Shown piece by piece: positions 39,558 to 51,300 of a stretch of 64,000 nucleotides of DNA. The number at the start of each line of letters is the position of its first letter. Within the stretch, counting starts at the first letter, position 1. The notes below the pieces were generated by a model. That model was given only the letters and a program-made list of their open reading frames with translations. It was not told the origin of the DNA and ran no database searches. Origin of the DNA: Pipra filicauda (lineage: Eukaryota; Chordata; Aves; Passeriformes; Pipridae); contig NW_024104084.1 of the NCBI RefSeq assembly GCF_003945595.2, forward strand, positions 186,001-250,000, given 5' to 3'. The position numbers were made by a program, and so were the translations under genes.

Positions 39558-40248
39558 CTTGATGATCTCAGAGGTCCCTTCCAATCTGGCTTATTCTATG
39601 ATTCTATGATTCTATGATTCCTTCTCCTTTGAATTTACATGCAAGCAATTAAATATACCTACCTGTTCAACATACCTACTGAAATATATTTTAACTGTTC
39701 AATGTACCTCCAAGTTGATTACAAATAAGAAAACACTGAAGTTTCCTTCTGAAAGATTTTCATTATGTAGCTTTTGCACAAATAATTCAATGTAATGAAC
39801 TTAAACAACACAGAAAACATTTTGTAAGGCAAAAATACATTAATTTTTGGCTTTTAATATACCAAGTACCTTTCTAGATATGCATTTCTTTTCCTTCTGA
39901 GTGATAAAGGGGAAAGTAGTTAATGAAGAATAAAAGGGAAGAGTAAATAAGGAAAAAGCATGATTATTTGAGTTTAATAATTAGTTCACTCCTAAGGACT
40001 GAAACAATTCTCATGTTCTATTTCCAGTGTTCTTCAAAACCTCTGAAAGAAGAAAAAAACCTACTGTTATGTCCGTTGGGAGGATCTTTGGTGCTCAGTG
40101 TAGAGGTAAACATTTGGTACCTTACTTTCTTTTTCTTGTCACAGTTCTATAAGATGAAATCTGTATATGATTTCCCAAAATATTGGGGTTTATTTTTTTC
40201 AAAAATTATGTCATGAAAACAAAATACCCAAGAGAAAAATAAGGACTT

Positions 40249-40319
40249 TTTTTCTGGGTTTTTTTGTTGTGTTTTTTTTTTTGTTTTTTTTTTTTTAATT
40301 GTTGTTGTTTGTTTGTTTC
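40249..40319 (+). repeat. GT-biased T-rich tract
   Basis: Long T runs with GTTT and GTTGTTG units, nearly free of A and C. Confidence 0.93.
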
Positions 40320-42554
40320 CTTGTACCCCTGAGATATCAGGTATTCAATCATCTACATCTCTTGACTATTCCCAAAGGGACATTAAGACCACAACCTTCG
40401 AAAGAAAGTGACAAAAGGAAACACCCCAGAAGAGAGTCAGCAGAAGCAACAAAAATTCACTTGTGAATTGCAACTTTAGTGATGTACTGACTCTTCAAAT
40501 GGCATATTTTTACCTGAATATTCACATTGTCTAAATTTCACATTATCTTCTTTGATGGTCCAGTCCCTTCGATTGATTGCTGTGGTATGGCCTGGTTCTT
40601 TCAATTCTTTAAATCCTTTTCTGAGTGCAGATACAGAGCAAAAGAACTCTCTTTTCTGCAAGGGGGGAGGTGAAGTTCAGCCTTTAAAAAATATCTGAGG
40701 AGTAAAGTTGTATAAATAGCCACTGACTTGTAGGGGAAAAAATCCTTCTTGACAAGAAAAGGCTGAGATAAGAAGTCATGCTTACAGCCTAATGACTGAT
40801 ACGAGGGGAATATTATCATTACAGTAATTATTGATTTACTGCATGGAAAACTGAAAACAGGGGACGGGAGTAGAAAGCGGGGTCCACAAGTGCAGTCACA
40901 ATGATTCTCAGGAGTTGATTCTGGAGATGAAATTGCTACATCCACTTTATCAAGGTGCACCAGCATGGTAGCACGGCCAGTTAATCAGAAGGTGCTCAGC
41001 TGTGCAGCCACTACACCTTTGGTGGTCTGAACACTGTATCTCTGCTCCACTTTGTACTGCACTGTGGACATATCTGCTCACTCACTACTGTGTGGGGTAG
41101 CAGAATGCTACCACTGTCCAACGCCACACATCACCCCTGGCAGGCATTTATTTTTATTTTTTTTTAGTAGGAGCAGTATTCATACAACTGTGCTTTCCAT
41201 GTCCCCAGTACGGGAGGTTCTGGCAGACCAGAAAGCATATTTAGGTTTTGCAAATCTAGTTTTCCATTCCCCAGTCCTCCTTTAGATGGGGCTTCCACAA
41301 GACAGAGAGGTAAAGTAAAGAATAAGCAAATAAAATGTCAAAGAATAAGACTCAATATAAATTTCTGCTATCAGTGTTAGGACATTTAGTTGGAAGAAGG
41401 GTAAACTTGAGCTCTAGGCAATGTATGACTTCTACATGAAATAATCTTTACAAGAGGGAAGAGAAGCCAAGAAAGTGCCAAGAGTTTGCCACTGAACAAG
41501 GAATTGCAGCTTGAGGTTTTGGAGCTTTTCTAAATATTTCTCTTTTGTCAATCCAACAAAACTTAATTCTGTTATGTTCAGAAGAATAAGAACCATGCTC
41601 TCCCCTTATTAAATAACCATCACCATAGTGATTAAAGTGCTTTACTTAGGGGTGAGAAATCTACTTGAATCTACTCCAAAGGATGAGGGAAGTGCACACA
41701 TTCTATTAAAGAATAACTAAATCTTCATCTTTTCTGTCCAGGATCTATCCAGTCTAACTTTGAGAAGAGACATTTTGATTGACATTTTTATTGTGAAAAT
41801 CATACTACTGGATACTGCCCCCGCTCCTGACAGCCAAGCATGCATCTTCATCCCATTGCCCTGTGATATGCCACAGACTGGGAGAGGAAAAGCTGTAATG
41901 ATGGGACAATAGTGATGGCTGTTTTAACACCTTTGGGATGCCATCTGTCTGTGGCTTAAGTGCAAGTGTTCCTGGGGATGACAGCACACACCTGAATAAA
42001 GTACCTATTGATTTAACACAGCAATTTCCTACCTAACAGAAAATTAGGACACCTTCCTATGTAGGAAAGTATTTAAACACAAGCTTCATTTTAATTTAAT
42101 TTTAAGCATGTTTAATACATTCCTGAATCAGGGCCACTTAGGTAATTGTGTGGCATAATTGCAACAGCCTACTTTAAAAGTGCTGTGTAGCACCACAGAA
42201 ATGTAATTCCCAGTGTCTGTTTAAGGAGGTGATCTATAGCTTAATGTTAGTATAATCGTCATTTGATTCAGCAGTTGCTTAGATTGTAACATTGTAACAG
42301 TGTTAAAAAAGATAAATAAATACATAAAATAGCATAGTGTAAATTCCTCTTAAATTACCACTCCCTCCCTCTATGCATAATGCATCAAATGTACTTAGCA
42401 CCAGTGAACCGGATAACACTTTTTTAGATGACTCACTATCTTCATGTTGGAGTCACATTCCATTGCAGAGAATAAAATGTGTTACCCTTGGGAGCAAAGA
42501 GATTTGAAGGGGAAAAAATCTGAGGGAATAACTTCACATCCATTATTTGAGATG

Positions 42555-42559
42555 GTTCT
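42555..42559. repeat. Target-site duplication, left copy
   Basis: GTTCT immediately precedes the TG of the LTR and is repeated exactly after its CA end at 43846-43850. Confidence 0.85.
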
Positions 42560-43288
42560 TGTGCTGGGTTTGCGTGGACTGGTTTCAGTAGCAGGGGGGC
42601 TACTGGGGTTGCCTCTGTGAGAAGCTGCCAGAAACTTCCCTATGTCCAGTGGGGTCAACGTTAGACAGCTCCAAAACGACCAAGGTAGTAGTGCCTCCGG
42701 GATGATGTGTTTAACAAGGCAAAAAAGTTACTGCTCAGAAACCTTTGCAACTCGACAGCCCTGCAGACACCCAGGTCAGTGCAGAAGGAGGGGCAGGAGG
42801 AGCTCCAGGTGCTGGAGCAGAGATTCCCCTGCGGCCCAAGGTGCAGCCCATGGTGGGGCAGCTGTGCCCCTGCAGGCCATGGAGGTCCATGGGGGAGCAG
42901 AGATCCACCTGCACCCATGGAGGAGACCACACTGGAGCAGGTGAATAACTAAAAGAGGCACTGATCCCATGAGAAACCCATGCTGGAGGAGGCTCCTGGT
43001 AGAACCTGTGGCTCTGTGGACAAAGGAGCCCATGCTGGAGCAGGACTTGTGATCTTGTGGGGTATCCATGCTGGAGCAGCTTGTGAACAACAGCAACCTG
43101 TGGGAAGGACTCACTTTGGAGTACTTTGTGAAGGACTGTCCCCTAAATGAAGAACCCTACAGTGAAGAAGGGGAGGGGTGTGAGGAATCCAACCCCTGCG
43201 ATGTCAGGAAGAGTGGAGATAACCTGCACAGAACTGAACCCAGTCCCGTTCTCCCTTCCTCTGGGTTGCTGTGGGGGAGCAGGTGGAG

Positions 43289-43560
43289 TGACAGGACCTG
43301 AGGGAATGATCTGAAGTTGTTTCAGGGGAAGTTTAGGTTGGGTATTAGAAAGAGGTTCTTCACCCAGGGGATAGTTGGGCACTGGAACACGCTCCCCAGG
43401 GAAGTGGTCACAGCGCCAAGCCTGACAGTTCAAGAAGCATTTGGATGATTCTCTCAGGCATGTGGTGTGACTCTTGGGGATGGTTCTGTTCAGGGCCAGG
43501 AGTTGGACTCGATGATCCTTGTGGGTCCTTTCTAACTCAGGATATTCTGTGATTCTGTGA
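43289..43560 (+). mobile_element. CR1 LINE fragment nested inside the LTR
   Basis: It reads 'TTTCAGGGGAAGTTTAGGTT', 'GGTTCTTCACCCAGGGGATA', 'GGGCACTGGAACACGCTCCC', 'GACTCGATGATCC' and ends ATTCTGTGATTCTGTGA. The ATTCTGTG octamer differs from the ATTCTATG of the other copies, so this is another CR1 subfamily. LTR sequence resumes directly after it (ATTCAGGAGTAAAATTGAGC), so the CR1 landed after the LTR was already in place. Confidence 0.93.
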
Positions 43561-43661
43561 ATTCAGGAGTAAAATTGAGCCCGGGAAGAAGGGAGGGGCG
43601 GGGGAAAACGTGTTTTTTGATGCGGTTTTATTTCTCATTACTTTCCTCTGATATAATTGGC

Positions 43662-43667
43662 AATAAA
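43662..43667 (+). promoter_or_regulatory. LTR polyadenylation signal AATAAA
   Basis: A canonical AATAAA lies in the LTR's 3' third, downstream of the nested CR1 and about 180 bp before the LTR end. It is consistent with plus orientation. Use of the signal today is unknown. Confidence 0.6.
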
Positions 43668-43845
43668 TTAAACTAATTTCTCCAAGTTGAGTGTGTTTTG
43701 CACATGACAGTGAGTGATCTCACACTGTCCTTACATTGACACACAGGCCTTTTGTTATATTTTCTCTCCCCTGTTCAGCTGCAGAGAGGAATGACAGAGC
43801 AGCTTAGATGGGGACCTGGTGTACAGCCAGGGGCAACCCACCACA

Positions 43846-43850
43846 GTTCT
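43846..43850. repeat. Target-site duplication, right copy
   Basis: GTTCT directly after the LTR terminal CACA, identical to 42555-42559. Confidence 0.85.
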
Positions 43851-44128
43851 GTAAAATTCAAATAACTTGTGACAAAGACATGGATTATTTTTGCTATTAG
43901 TAGTATTATTTAAGAAAATGGCCTTTAGCCAGCTTAACAAACCATCTTGCAAATTGCATTACTTATAGCATTTTGCACTGTAAATTTCTTTTTGTTTCTA
44001 AAATATGTATGTTTTGAGGGCTTATAATTAACCTACTTCCATCATTTATATTTTGATGCATTCATGTGCAACTGAAATTAAAAAAAAACATATTGATGCA
44101 ACTAATTAAATAAAAGTAAAATCGTATA

Positions 44129-44223
44129 AAGTTTCATTATAACTGTAATTGATTTGTCAACTGAGTAATATAGCTAGATATATTACTCTGTTGACAAATC
44201 AAGTTAAAATGATAATGACACTT
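44129..44223. repeat. Near-perfect hairpin (microRNA-like or MITE)
   Basis: The core arms 44149-44172 and 44179-44202 are complementary at 23 of 24 positions, with a 6-nt loop GCTAGA. The left arm begins TTGATTTGTCAAC and the right ends GTTGACAAATCAA. Outside an internal loop, pairing resumes between 44129-44140 (AAGTTTCATTAT) and 44212-44223 (ATAATGACACTT). The total is about 95 nt, the size of a microRNA precursor or a tiny palindromic MITE. I recognise neither a known microRNA nor a known transposon in it. Confidence 0.85.
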
Positions 44224-44759
44224 AGCCTGATCCTTATTTTTTATTGCATTCCTTCCAGATAATTTCTCATTTCTTACAAAAAAGGAATCCAACTTTTCTT
44301 TTTGGTGCCTCATAAGTCTTTGAATTCAAACTAATATATTAAAGTCCTTCACAATTTCTGTTTCTTTTAATTGAAGTAGAATAATTTACAGTAGTTAATT
44401 GGCTTTTGCCAAAGTTAATTTGATGGTAGTGATAGAATGCAGTCAAAATACATCTATTGTCCGCAGGTGCAATAACATTTAGATAAGTGGGTAATTAAAC
44501 CACCTGGAATCTAGGGGCCTTCACATTCTCCTTCATCAACACAGAACTTGCTTTGGAGAACAAATGTCCTGGCTTGGGACTAATCAGTACAAGGCAATGT
44601 ATTTTCCAACAAGAAAAAGGGTGAAGCTCTAGGGAGGTAAGAAAAAGTTACTCATGGAAACCTACAACCTGTGATGAAAAGAGTTCAGTGATAAGTGAGG
44701 AACAGGTCAAAGAGGAACAGTTATTCAGTGTTTTTCATAATACAGGAACTTGAAGGGGG

Positions 44760-44781
44760 AAAAAAAAAAGAAAAAAAAAAA
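44760..44781 (+). repeat. Poly-A run
   Basis: A run with a single G, 30 bp before the minus-strand LTR. Confidence 0.9.
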
Positions 44782-44808
44782 GTAATGATGTTCAGAAACT
44801 AAAAGGAC

Positions 44809-45262
44809 ATCATGAGGGTTGACCTGGGCTGGCTGTTGGGTGCTGACCAAACCACTCTCTCACTCTTGCTCCTGGGTAGGACAAGGGAGAGAAAGCAAAA
44901 TTAAAAATCCATAGATTGAGATAAAAGCATTTTAATGAAAGAAATCAAAGGCCACATGTGGAAACAAACAAACAAGTAAGAATGCTTATTCTCTGCTTCC
45001 CAACAGCAGAGGATGTCCATCCAATTCCTGAGAAGTAGGGCTTATTATGTGTAGTGTTTGCTTCAGAAGACCCTAATAATGAATGCTTCTCTCACTCACT
45101 GTGCCCTGTCCTCCTCCTTTCTCTCAGCTTGTGCTGATGAACACAACATCATAGAGCAGGGAATATCCCTTTGGTCAATTTGGGTCAGCTGTCCCAGCTA
45201 TGACCCCTCCCAACAACTTTCTCACTGGGGTAGAGGTTAGAGAGACAATTTTGAGGATGTGC
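44809..45262 (-). mobile_element. Endogenous-retrovirus LTR, partial, reverse orientation
   Basis: The plus strand starts 'GAGGGTTGACCTGGGCTGGC', the reverse complement of an LTR end related to that of the LTR at 42.56 kb (...CCAGCC..GGTCAACCC). It continues with 'GGACAAGGGAGAGAAAGCAA' and, further in, 'GGAATATCCCTTTGGTCAAT', 'TTGGGTCAGCTGTCCCAGCT' and 'TGACCCCTCCCAACAA', blocks I know from abundant bird LTRs. Homology fades after about 45240, so its 5' part is missing or very diverged. No target duplication was found. The open frame at 45058-45240 is antisense LTR, not a gene. Confidence 0.8.
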
Positions 45263-46358
45263 AGGCCCAATTTAAATGTTGTGATGTGAACCATGCTATA
45301 GGCCTCAACCATTTTGCCTTGTTCTGTTGCAGTTTACTGCGATCACAATTAAAGATTAAGCTTAGATTTAATTTTATAATGTCTTAATTGAAATATTTCA
45401 TCCCTTTTTTATTTAAAGAAAATATTTCTAGATCTGCATATATTTCTAAGTATAAGTTGCTCCAAATTTTAAGGCATTTTAAAAATGTTCAAATAAAATA
45501 TTTGGCTTTGGAATTGGGGAATGTCTTTTGCTTTTTCTTCATCCAAACTCTAAGCATTTCAAAAATCAGTCAAAATTCTCTAAATGCCTTCATTTTGCAT
45601 TTGCTCTTTAAAATAACAGTGGGGGAAAAACGCTGTCTAGGTCCCAAAGATGGTAGAGTCTGAAGGTATATGTCTCCCGATATTTCCCCAAAAGAGATTC
45701 TATAAACAAACTTTATTCTTGTGAAGCCAAGTGTAACTCAGTGATGAGAAATGTGTAGAATGGAACGTAATTGTACAATACAGTTCATCCCAGTTCGCAG
45801 ACAACACAGGCGCATTTTAGACCCCAGCTATTTAGTTCTGGCTCCAAAGCACAGAACTGGTCATGCATTTAATTGGAGACCATGATGCTTCACATGCACT
45901 GAAGCAGCAGTGTGGTGGCCCTGATGGCAATCATCACACTTACATTCATGCACTGTGCACTGAAAGTTTGAGCAAAACCACAAATAAGGTCTTCTGTAGA
46001 AATTGAATGCTTCTCTGTTATTTTTTTTTTTTTTAATCAAAGACAGGTACATTTACTGAACATTTAGATCCTTAAAATTATCCTGTAGAAAAAGGACAAG
46101 GAGATGACACCACACTGCTCAGTGGTTTGCAATCCACACAGTCTTGATTACTAGCAATGCTCACCAGCTATTGAAACAGAGCTCAAGTCCTTCTAAATTA
46201 AAAACACTGGTTTCTGTTGTTTCAACTAAAATGCCACTGTCAGCAGATGAATTTTTTAAGGTATTGCAACTTTAAATAGATAAATTTTTGGTTGATGTTT
46301 TTACACACTTGGAGAAAAGGAAATTCAGAAGTTTTTGCTATGTTGTTTTTTCCAACAG

Positions 46359-46569
46359 GTCATGTTGTCTACACATTCACTCCCAAGATACCTGGATCTT
46401 CAAGCTCTCCATGGAGCTCCACAAGTTAATGACACATCATGGTGCAGCGACTTACAAGTAGCTGCTCCAGGGGCTGTTTTCAGACTCTCTCTTTCAGGAA
46501 CTAGACAAGCACACTCTTGTCCAGTGGAGGGCAAGTGCAGAATACCCTCAAGTATTCTTGTAAAGCCGT
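46359..46569 (+). other. Exon-like open stretch after a splice-acceptor-like site
   Basis: A pyrimidine-rich run ending TTTTTTCCAACAG (46346-46358) looks like a 3' splice site. The 210 bp after it is open up to TAG at 46569-46571 and is more GC-rich than its surroundings. The peptide has no domain I recognise, and no donor or poly-A signal stands out. It may be a terminal exon of a non-coding or unknown transcript, or chance. Confidence 0.15.
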
Positions 46570-47609
46570 AGCTAAAAGCACTTTCCAAGTGCCTGAATCT
46601 AGAGACCACGTGACCTTCCTGTTTGTTTAGTCAATTCCTCATACACCACATAATGGATCCTCCTGTTACATATCATTCTTATACTCTACACCTACCCATT
46701 GTTTGCTTTTTAATGGGTTAATTACTCGGTTCATACACTAAAGGGGACTCAAGCCTGGTTGTTGCCAATATAACATTTTTGGTTCAAAGTGTATGTTTTT
46801 TAAGTACTGCGTTTATATACTTCCATGACTACACAGTGTTCAATATGCAATATCATAGATGACATTCATAGACCATTTTTATTGTTTTGATGGGCTGCAA
46901 ACATCCTGCTCATTTTTTTAATCATGTAGCTGGATATCAGTCATAATTCTAATATTCATCTTACTTCTGTTGCACAGAAACCATAAGGATTTCCATTTCT
47001 TAGGTTTGCATAGCATTCCTTTAACTTACACACAGCACTTAAATCAGTTTGCAGTGATGTGTCTCTTCTTGCCACATACAAGATACGGAAAGCACATTTG
47101 AGTCAACAATAAATTACTTCATCTCATTCCTTTTCCAGGGCATGATAATAGAAATAGAGTACAAATTATTAAGCTTTTCAACATGGTAATACAAGTATTT
47201 CTACGTTTTTAGTTCAAACCACCAAGTGCTCTCTCTGCTATTTTTTTTTTATGCTAAAACTGAGGTACAACACAGATAAAACACTATTATATGTACCATA
47301 GATACGGCAGGTCAGACTCCTATACAAACCACATTAGTGATGAAAGCAAACAAATACAATTTAATTACCTGCAATCAATAGAAAAAATTCTATAGGCTGA
47401 ATGCAAGCTGTGAAAAATAGCAAATTAATGCTCTGTCACAGCCCGCAAGCATAAGAGTACAAAGATTCCATAAGTAAAATATGATTGCAAAACAAACAAA
47501 GTAACTGCAAAAACCAACCAGATCAGCTCTTCCTTTAGGAGCAATTTTTTTCTGAATTATCTAAGTAACACAGCCTTATACGTCCTATTTTCATAAATCA
47601 TATAAGCAT

Positions 47610-47705
47610 TTAGGATCCCAGTGGGATCTAGACTCCAAAGTACCTCTGTGATTTATGTGTGTATACAGAAGTCATTTAGGTGCTTTGGAGAAGGATAGTT
47701 CTAGA
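47610..47705. mobile_element. Possible ancient sauropsid MITE remnant
   Basis: The words 'TTTAGGATCCCAGTGGGATC' and 'AGTCATTTAGGTGCTTTGGA' resemble old palindromic DNA-transposon remnants common in turtles and crocodilians (TTAGG...GTGCC type). The match is loose and from memory. Confidence 0.3.
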
Positions 47706-48321
47706 TTTTTTTTTGTTTTTAACTTAAAAAGACAAGGAAGTGCCTCATATTGCTGAAGGATTTTTCAACACCCAAATAATACTTTTGGATTTTCTGCTAT
47801 GGGTGTCCTTTGATAAGTCATATTGTCACTTGGTAAAGAAAAAAAATTAAGGCAAGAGGACCACCTAACCTCTTTTTGGAGAATTAAAAAAAAAAAAAAT
47901 AGAAAGAAAAAAAAGAGGGAGGAAACAAAGCCAAAAAACATAGATCATCTTGTGCTAGGCTGTCACAATGATTTTTATATACAATCGATTCACAATGAGG
48001 CTAGACTTTGTACTGTTCTTTATTTCATTGATTTGGGGTTGTTTTTTTTCTTTGTGTTGTTTGTATGAATATATCTATTCATGCTTTATATTTTCATTTT
48101 AAATCTTTGAAATAATTTCATGACCATCTTTAATTGCTCATGGACAATCAAAGAAAGAGGGGCTACAAACTGAAATGATGTCAAGAAACACTGTATTATG
48201 ATTTTTTACTTTTTAAATAAAACTCGGCATATCTTTGCCTTTCAGAAATGTTAGTAGTATAAAGAGTATGGTAAAATAGTCAGCTGTTCTAGCGATAGAC
48301 AATATAACTGCAGGGACACTG

Positions 48322-48348
48322 ACTTTTTTTTTGTATACAAAAAAAAGT
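48322..48348. repeat. Palindrome ACT9-GTATAC-A8GT
   Basis: Nine T, GTATAC, then eight A, flanked by AC and GT: a near-perfect palindrome. It is probably fortuitous growth of homopolymers around GTATAC. Confidence 0.85.
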
Positions 48349-51300
48349 TATTACTTCTACTTTGTGAAGTATCTGCAGATAGCCATTCACAGGTTTACTA
48401 ATGGAGATTTAGGTACCTCGGGGTTTATTCATTCCTACTCTCTGCACTAGAACAAGCATCCAGCCAGGTTCCAGCCTGAAAGTTACTATTGTGTTGCTAT
48501 ATTTACAAAAGGAATTAGAAGGGGCTAAAATAGTGAAAACAAGTAAAAAAAGTGTAAGCAGATGCAAATTGTCTTATTGCTATTTTAAAATACATCTTCT
48601 AGCAGTGTGGCACAGAAAGCACCATCTTAAACTTCCACTGGCAGGTGTTGAATCCCTTCCCTTTGCTGTAGATCTGGAATAAACACTTGATGTCTTCAGG
48701 TTTTTTCTTGTTCTATACCACTGTGCCTGAGGTCAGCACCTGAACCCGTGACTTTCACCGAACCTCCTCTACTCCAAATGTAATTTGCACCACCAGTGAG
48801 TTCATTTTTCAGCCTCAGACGTTGAGTTTCCTTCCCTAAAAAGTCAACAACACAATACCAGAAAGTGTCAGTGTCAGAAAACGTATTTTGCTGTATAATA
48901 GGGAACATAATTTCCTCCTCCAACAGATTTCCAATCTAAATAGTCTCTTATTTAGAATCCTACATGCACTGGTAAGTGACGTTTTGGTACCCAGCTAGAA
49001 ATGAGCAATAACATTCAAATGAAAATTGGAAGCTGAAGATCTAATCATTAACAACAGATGGTTCAACTTGAATCTGATAAACAAGTTGTTGGTCCCCATC
49101 ACCTCCCCCCCTTCTCCTGCCCATTTCTTTTCCTTTCACTTGCATATGTTCTTGTGTATGTGAGGTGTTTTACCACAGTCAAATCAACAGGGGAAAAAGT
49201 GTTTCCAAACCCAAAAGGTAAACCTCATGGTAAATCTGGAACACATTCAGATGGAAGTGTGAAATCACTTGAGCACCTAATGGTGAGGTGTTTGAGGTTT
49301 AATTCAGGCAGTTCAGTTAGCACAGTGACAGTTTTCTTAGGCTCTGGATTGTCTCCCACATTGGTCCATGTCCCAGTACTCTCAATGTACAACCTGCTAA
49401 ACTAAAAAATCCAAATATGAGAGACTCAACTCCACTTTTGGATGCTTATGTGCAGAACACAGTGAAAGGCAGTTGGAAACCTACAATCACATTTGGCCTA
49501 TCATGGCTGGATTTCGTTCCAGTTTTACAATAGGTCCTTCTTTCTCTTTTCACCAAAAAGGGAGTCCTTGCCTTTGTGCACAATCACACGCTAACACAAA
49601 AGGCAACATGGCACACAAAACTGCAATATTATCAAAAGCAATAAGTGAAGCAAACATATGGGTAAGATATGGGGTTATGCAATTGTCCTATTTAACATCC
49701 TTCTTAATATTTATTGTTGTGTAAGTTCAAAAGCTGCACAAAGGATTTTTGGTCAGATAAACATAGTTATTTTGCTCTGTATGGAAGCACTTTGCTCAAG
49801 CCAAAGCTAAGTTAAAGGCAATTTTATTTTGGATACCCCACAAGAACCCTGGTGTCATAATTGTCAAAATGCTACAAGTTTAAAGAATTAGTAGCACAGT
49901 AGAGCACTGAGCAAATCATACAGTTCCCCATCTCTGGTATTACAGACTTGGAACTGCACTGTGGAATATATTGGGTGGAATATATCCAGATTAGGACTCA
50001 GAAGGGACCTCAGCAGCTCCACTGAGTTTTACCCAGACTAACTTTTGAAGGAGGCTCAGCAGCAGAGTACAAAGTGCAGTGAGTTTAAATCATTAAGAGC
50101 TAGGGCTGAGAATGTGAGGGTCTCTAAATTCTGGGTGGCAGGAGGACCACAGTATGCATCAGCTAGGGATCAAACAGCATTCGTATTCCACCTAATCAAG
50201 GGTCAGCCTGCCCCATTTCCATGAGCAAAAGTGCAGTCTCACAAGTGGTCATCTTGCACAACCCAGGGAAAAGGAGGGAAATGTGGAGTTGCTTAAAGCA
50301 GTGCTGTTGCCAAAAAATACAAGCCTCAGACTACAACCCTGCCTGTGATGAACACCATAGAAGGAATATATATGTACAGCTTCCAGTAATTATCAATTAA
50401 AGGACTTCCTAGAGCATTAAACTAGTGTTGTGAGGGGAAACACGGTGAAAAGGTCTAAGGTCCTTAAACACCATGGCACTGAAGAACTTTGAACCTCTGA
50501 GGTTGACAGTAACTTTCTTTTGTTTCTATACTGGGAAATAATTTCTTCAGAAGAAATGATGCAATAAACATGGTTTCCGTCCTGCAGAATGGCCTCACAT
50601 TCTTTTGAACATGGAAGGAATAATCACACCAAATCAAATGAGTTCTGAGGTTTGATCCAAAATATTTATGTTCAAAGCAATGAATTATTTTCAGTAGTTG
50701 CCAACCCATGACAGATTCAATCTACATCTGTAAACACCAGAACATTTTACATTCTGATACAATTTTCCTGAATTTACCATAGAGACAAGATTTTTGTGTG
50801 TGTGCATGTTAATCCCAGTGTAAAATATCCCCCAATCAATCAATCAATTGATTAACAAATTAAGTGCTAAATAATGGATGGGACTATGAACATTTCCTGA
50901 CAAGATGCTGAGAATAAAATATGTGTCTACAATTCTTTTGTCAAATAGTCAGCCAACAAAGCATTGCAGTGTTTTCTTTAGTAGTTTACATAAATGCTTG
51001 GAAAACAAATGGAAAAATGTGTTCAAACAATATTTTATCTTTCCTATAAGCCAAGCAGAAATGGTCATTACACTGAAAAATGAATAAAATTCTTTTTCTT
51101 TCAAATTAAATTTTAATGTAGCAGAACTTTACATGATCCCAGGAACATAAATAAATACAAGGCGACAACTAAATATTTTCCACAGCTAATTATGCCATTA
51201 ATACTGAACATGGTGTAAAGTACTCATGAAATAATGCTGCTAAATGCTAAAAAAAAAGAGGAAGACAAAGTAAGAGTTGTGAAAACACTGAAGAATTCAT

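Larger units (their letters stand above)
37510..39621 (+). mobile_element. CR1 LINE with most of a broken ORF2 reverse transcriptase
   Basis: This is the largest transposon in the window. Reading begins near 37530 between the endonuclease and reverse-transcriptase regions ('GWTCFKKEVLKSQEQ'), then gives in order 'ATQEEF', 'KDYKKSFYRYI', 'KSMGPDG'-like 'RSMGPDGIHPRV', 'WLTGEVPDDWK', 'NYRPISLTSVPGK', 'QHGFRKGRSC', motif A '[11 protein letters not shown]' (from 38471), '[14 protein letters not shown]', the catalytic 'FADD' (38732-38743) and the conserved C terminus to 39557. A short 3' UTR and ATTCTATG octamers (39593-39620) follow. It is inactive: stops at 37633 (TGA), 37693 (TGA) and 38352 (TAA), and frameshifts near 38058, 38466, 38530-38590, 38988 and 39120. 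ORF1 and the endonuclease are missing through 5' truncation. The 5' boundary is approximate. The catalytic FADD box itself is intact. Confidence 0.96.
39622..42559. other. Unique non-coding DNA
   Basis: No gene was recognised. It contains a GT-biased T tract at 40249-40319. The 121-codon minus-strand frame at 40601-40966 has no recognisable domain. Confidence 0.5.
42560..43845 (+). mobile_element. Solo endogenous-retrovirus LTR, interrupted by CR1
   Basis: The element starts TGTGCTGGGTTTGCGTGG and ends CAACCCACCACA, giving TG...CA ends flanked by a perfect 5-bp duplication GTTCT. Its internal 'TGGAGCAG' and 'CCATGGAGG' imperfect repeats and its AATAAA at 43662-43667 fit an LTR in plus orientation. 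No gag, pol or env sequence lies on either side, so it is a solo LTR left after recombination between two LTRs. A CR1 (43289-43560) splits it; without that insert it is about 1.0 kb. The 5-bp duplication and the resemblance to abundant bird LTRs suggest the ERVL group, which is inference. Short open frames at 42642-43301 are GC-driven and not genes. Confidence 0.88.
43851..44808. other. AT-rich spacer between two LTRs
   Basis: No gene was recognised and no retroviral internal sequence is present. It contains the hairpin at 44129-44223 and a poly-A run at 44760-44781. Confidence 0.55.

Noticed and set aside
42642..43301. Cluster of open frames on both strands suggesting a gene
   Set aside because: They lie inside the GC-richer LTR and overlap in several frames; the LTR explains them.
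49978..50045. CR1-like words 'AGAAGGGACCTCAGCAG' suggesting another reversed CR1 end
   Set aside because: Only one short block resembles CR1, with no octamer or flanking order to support it.
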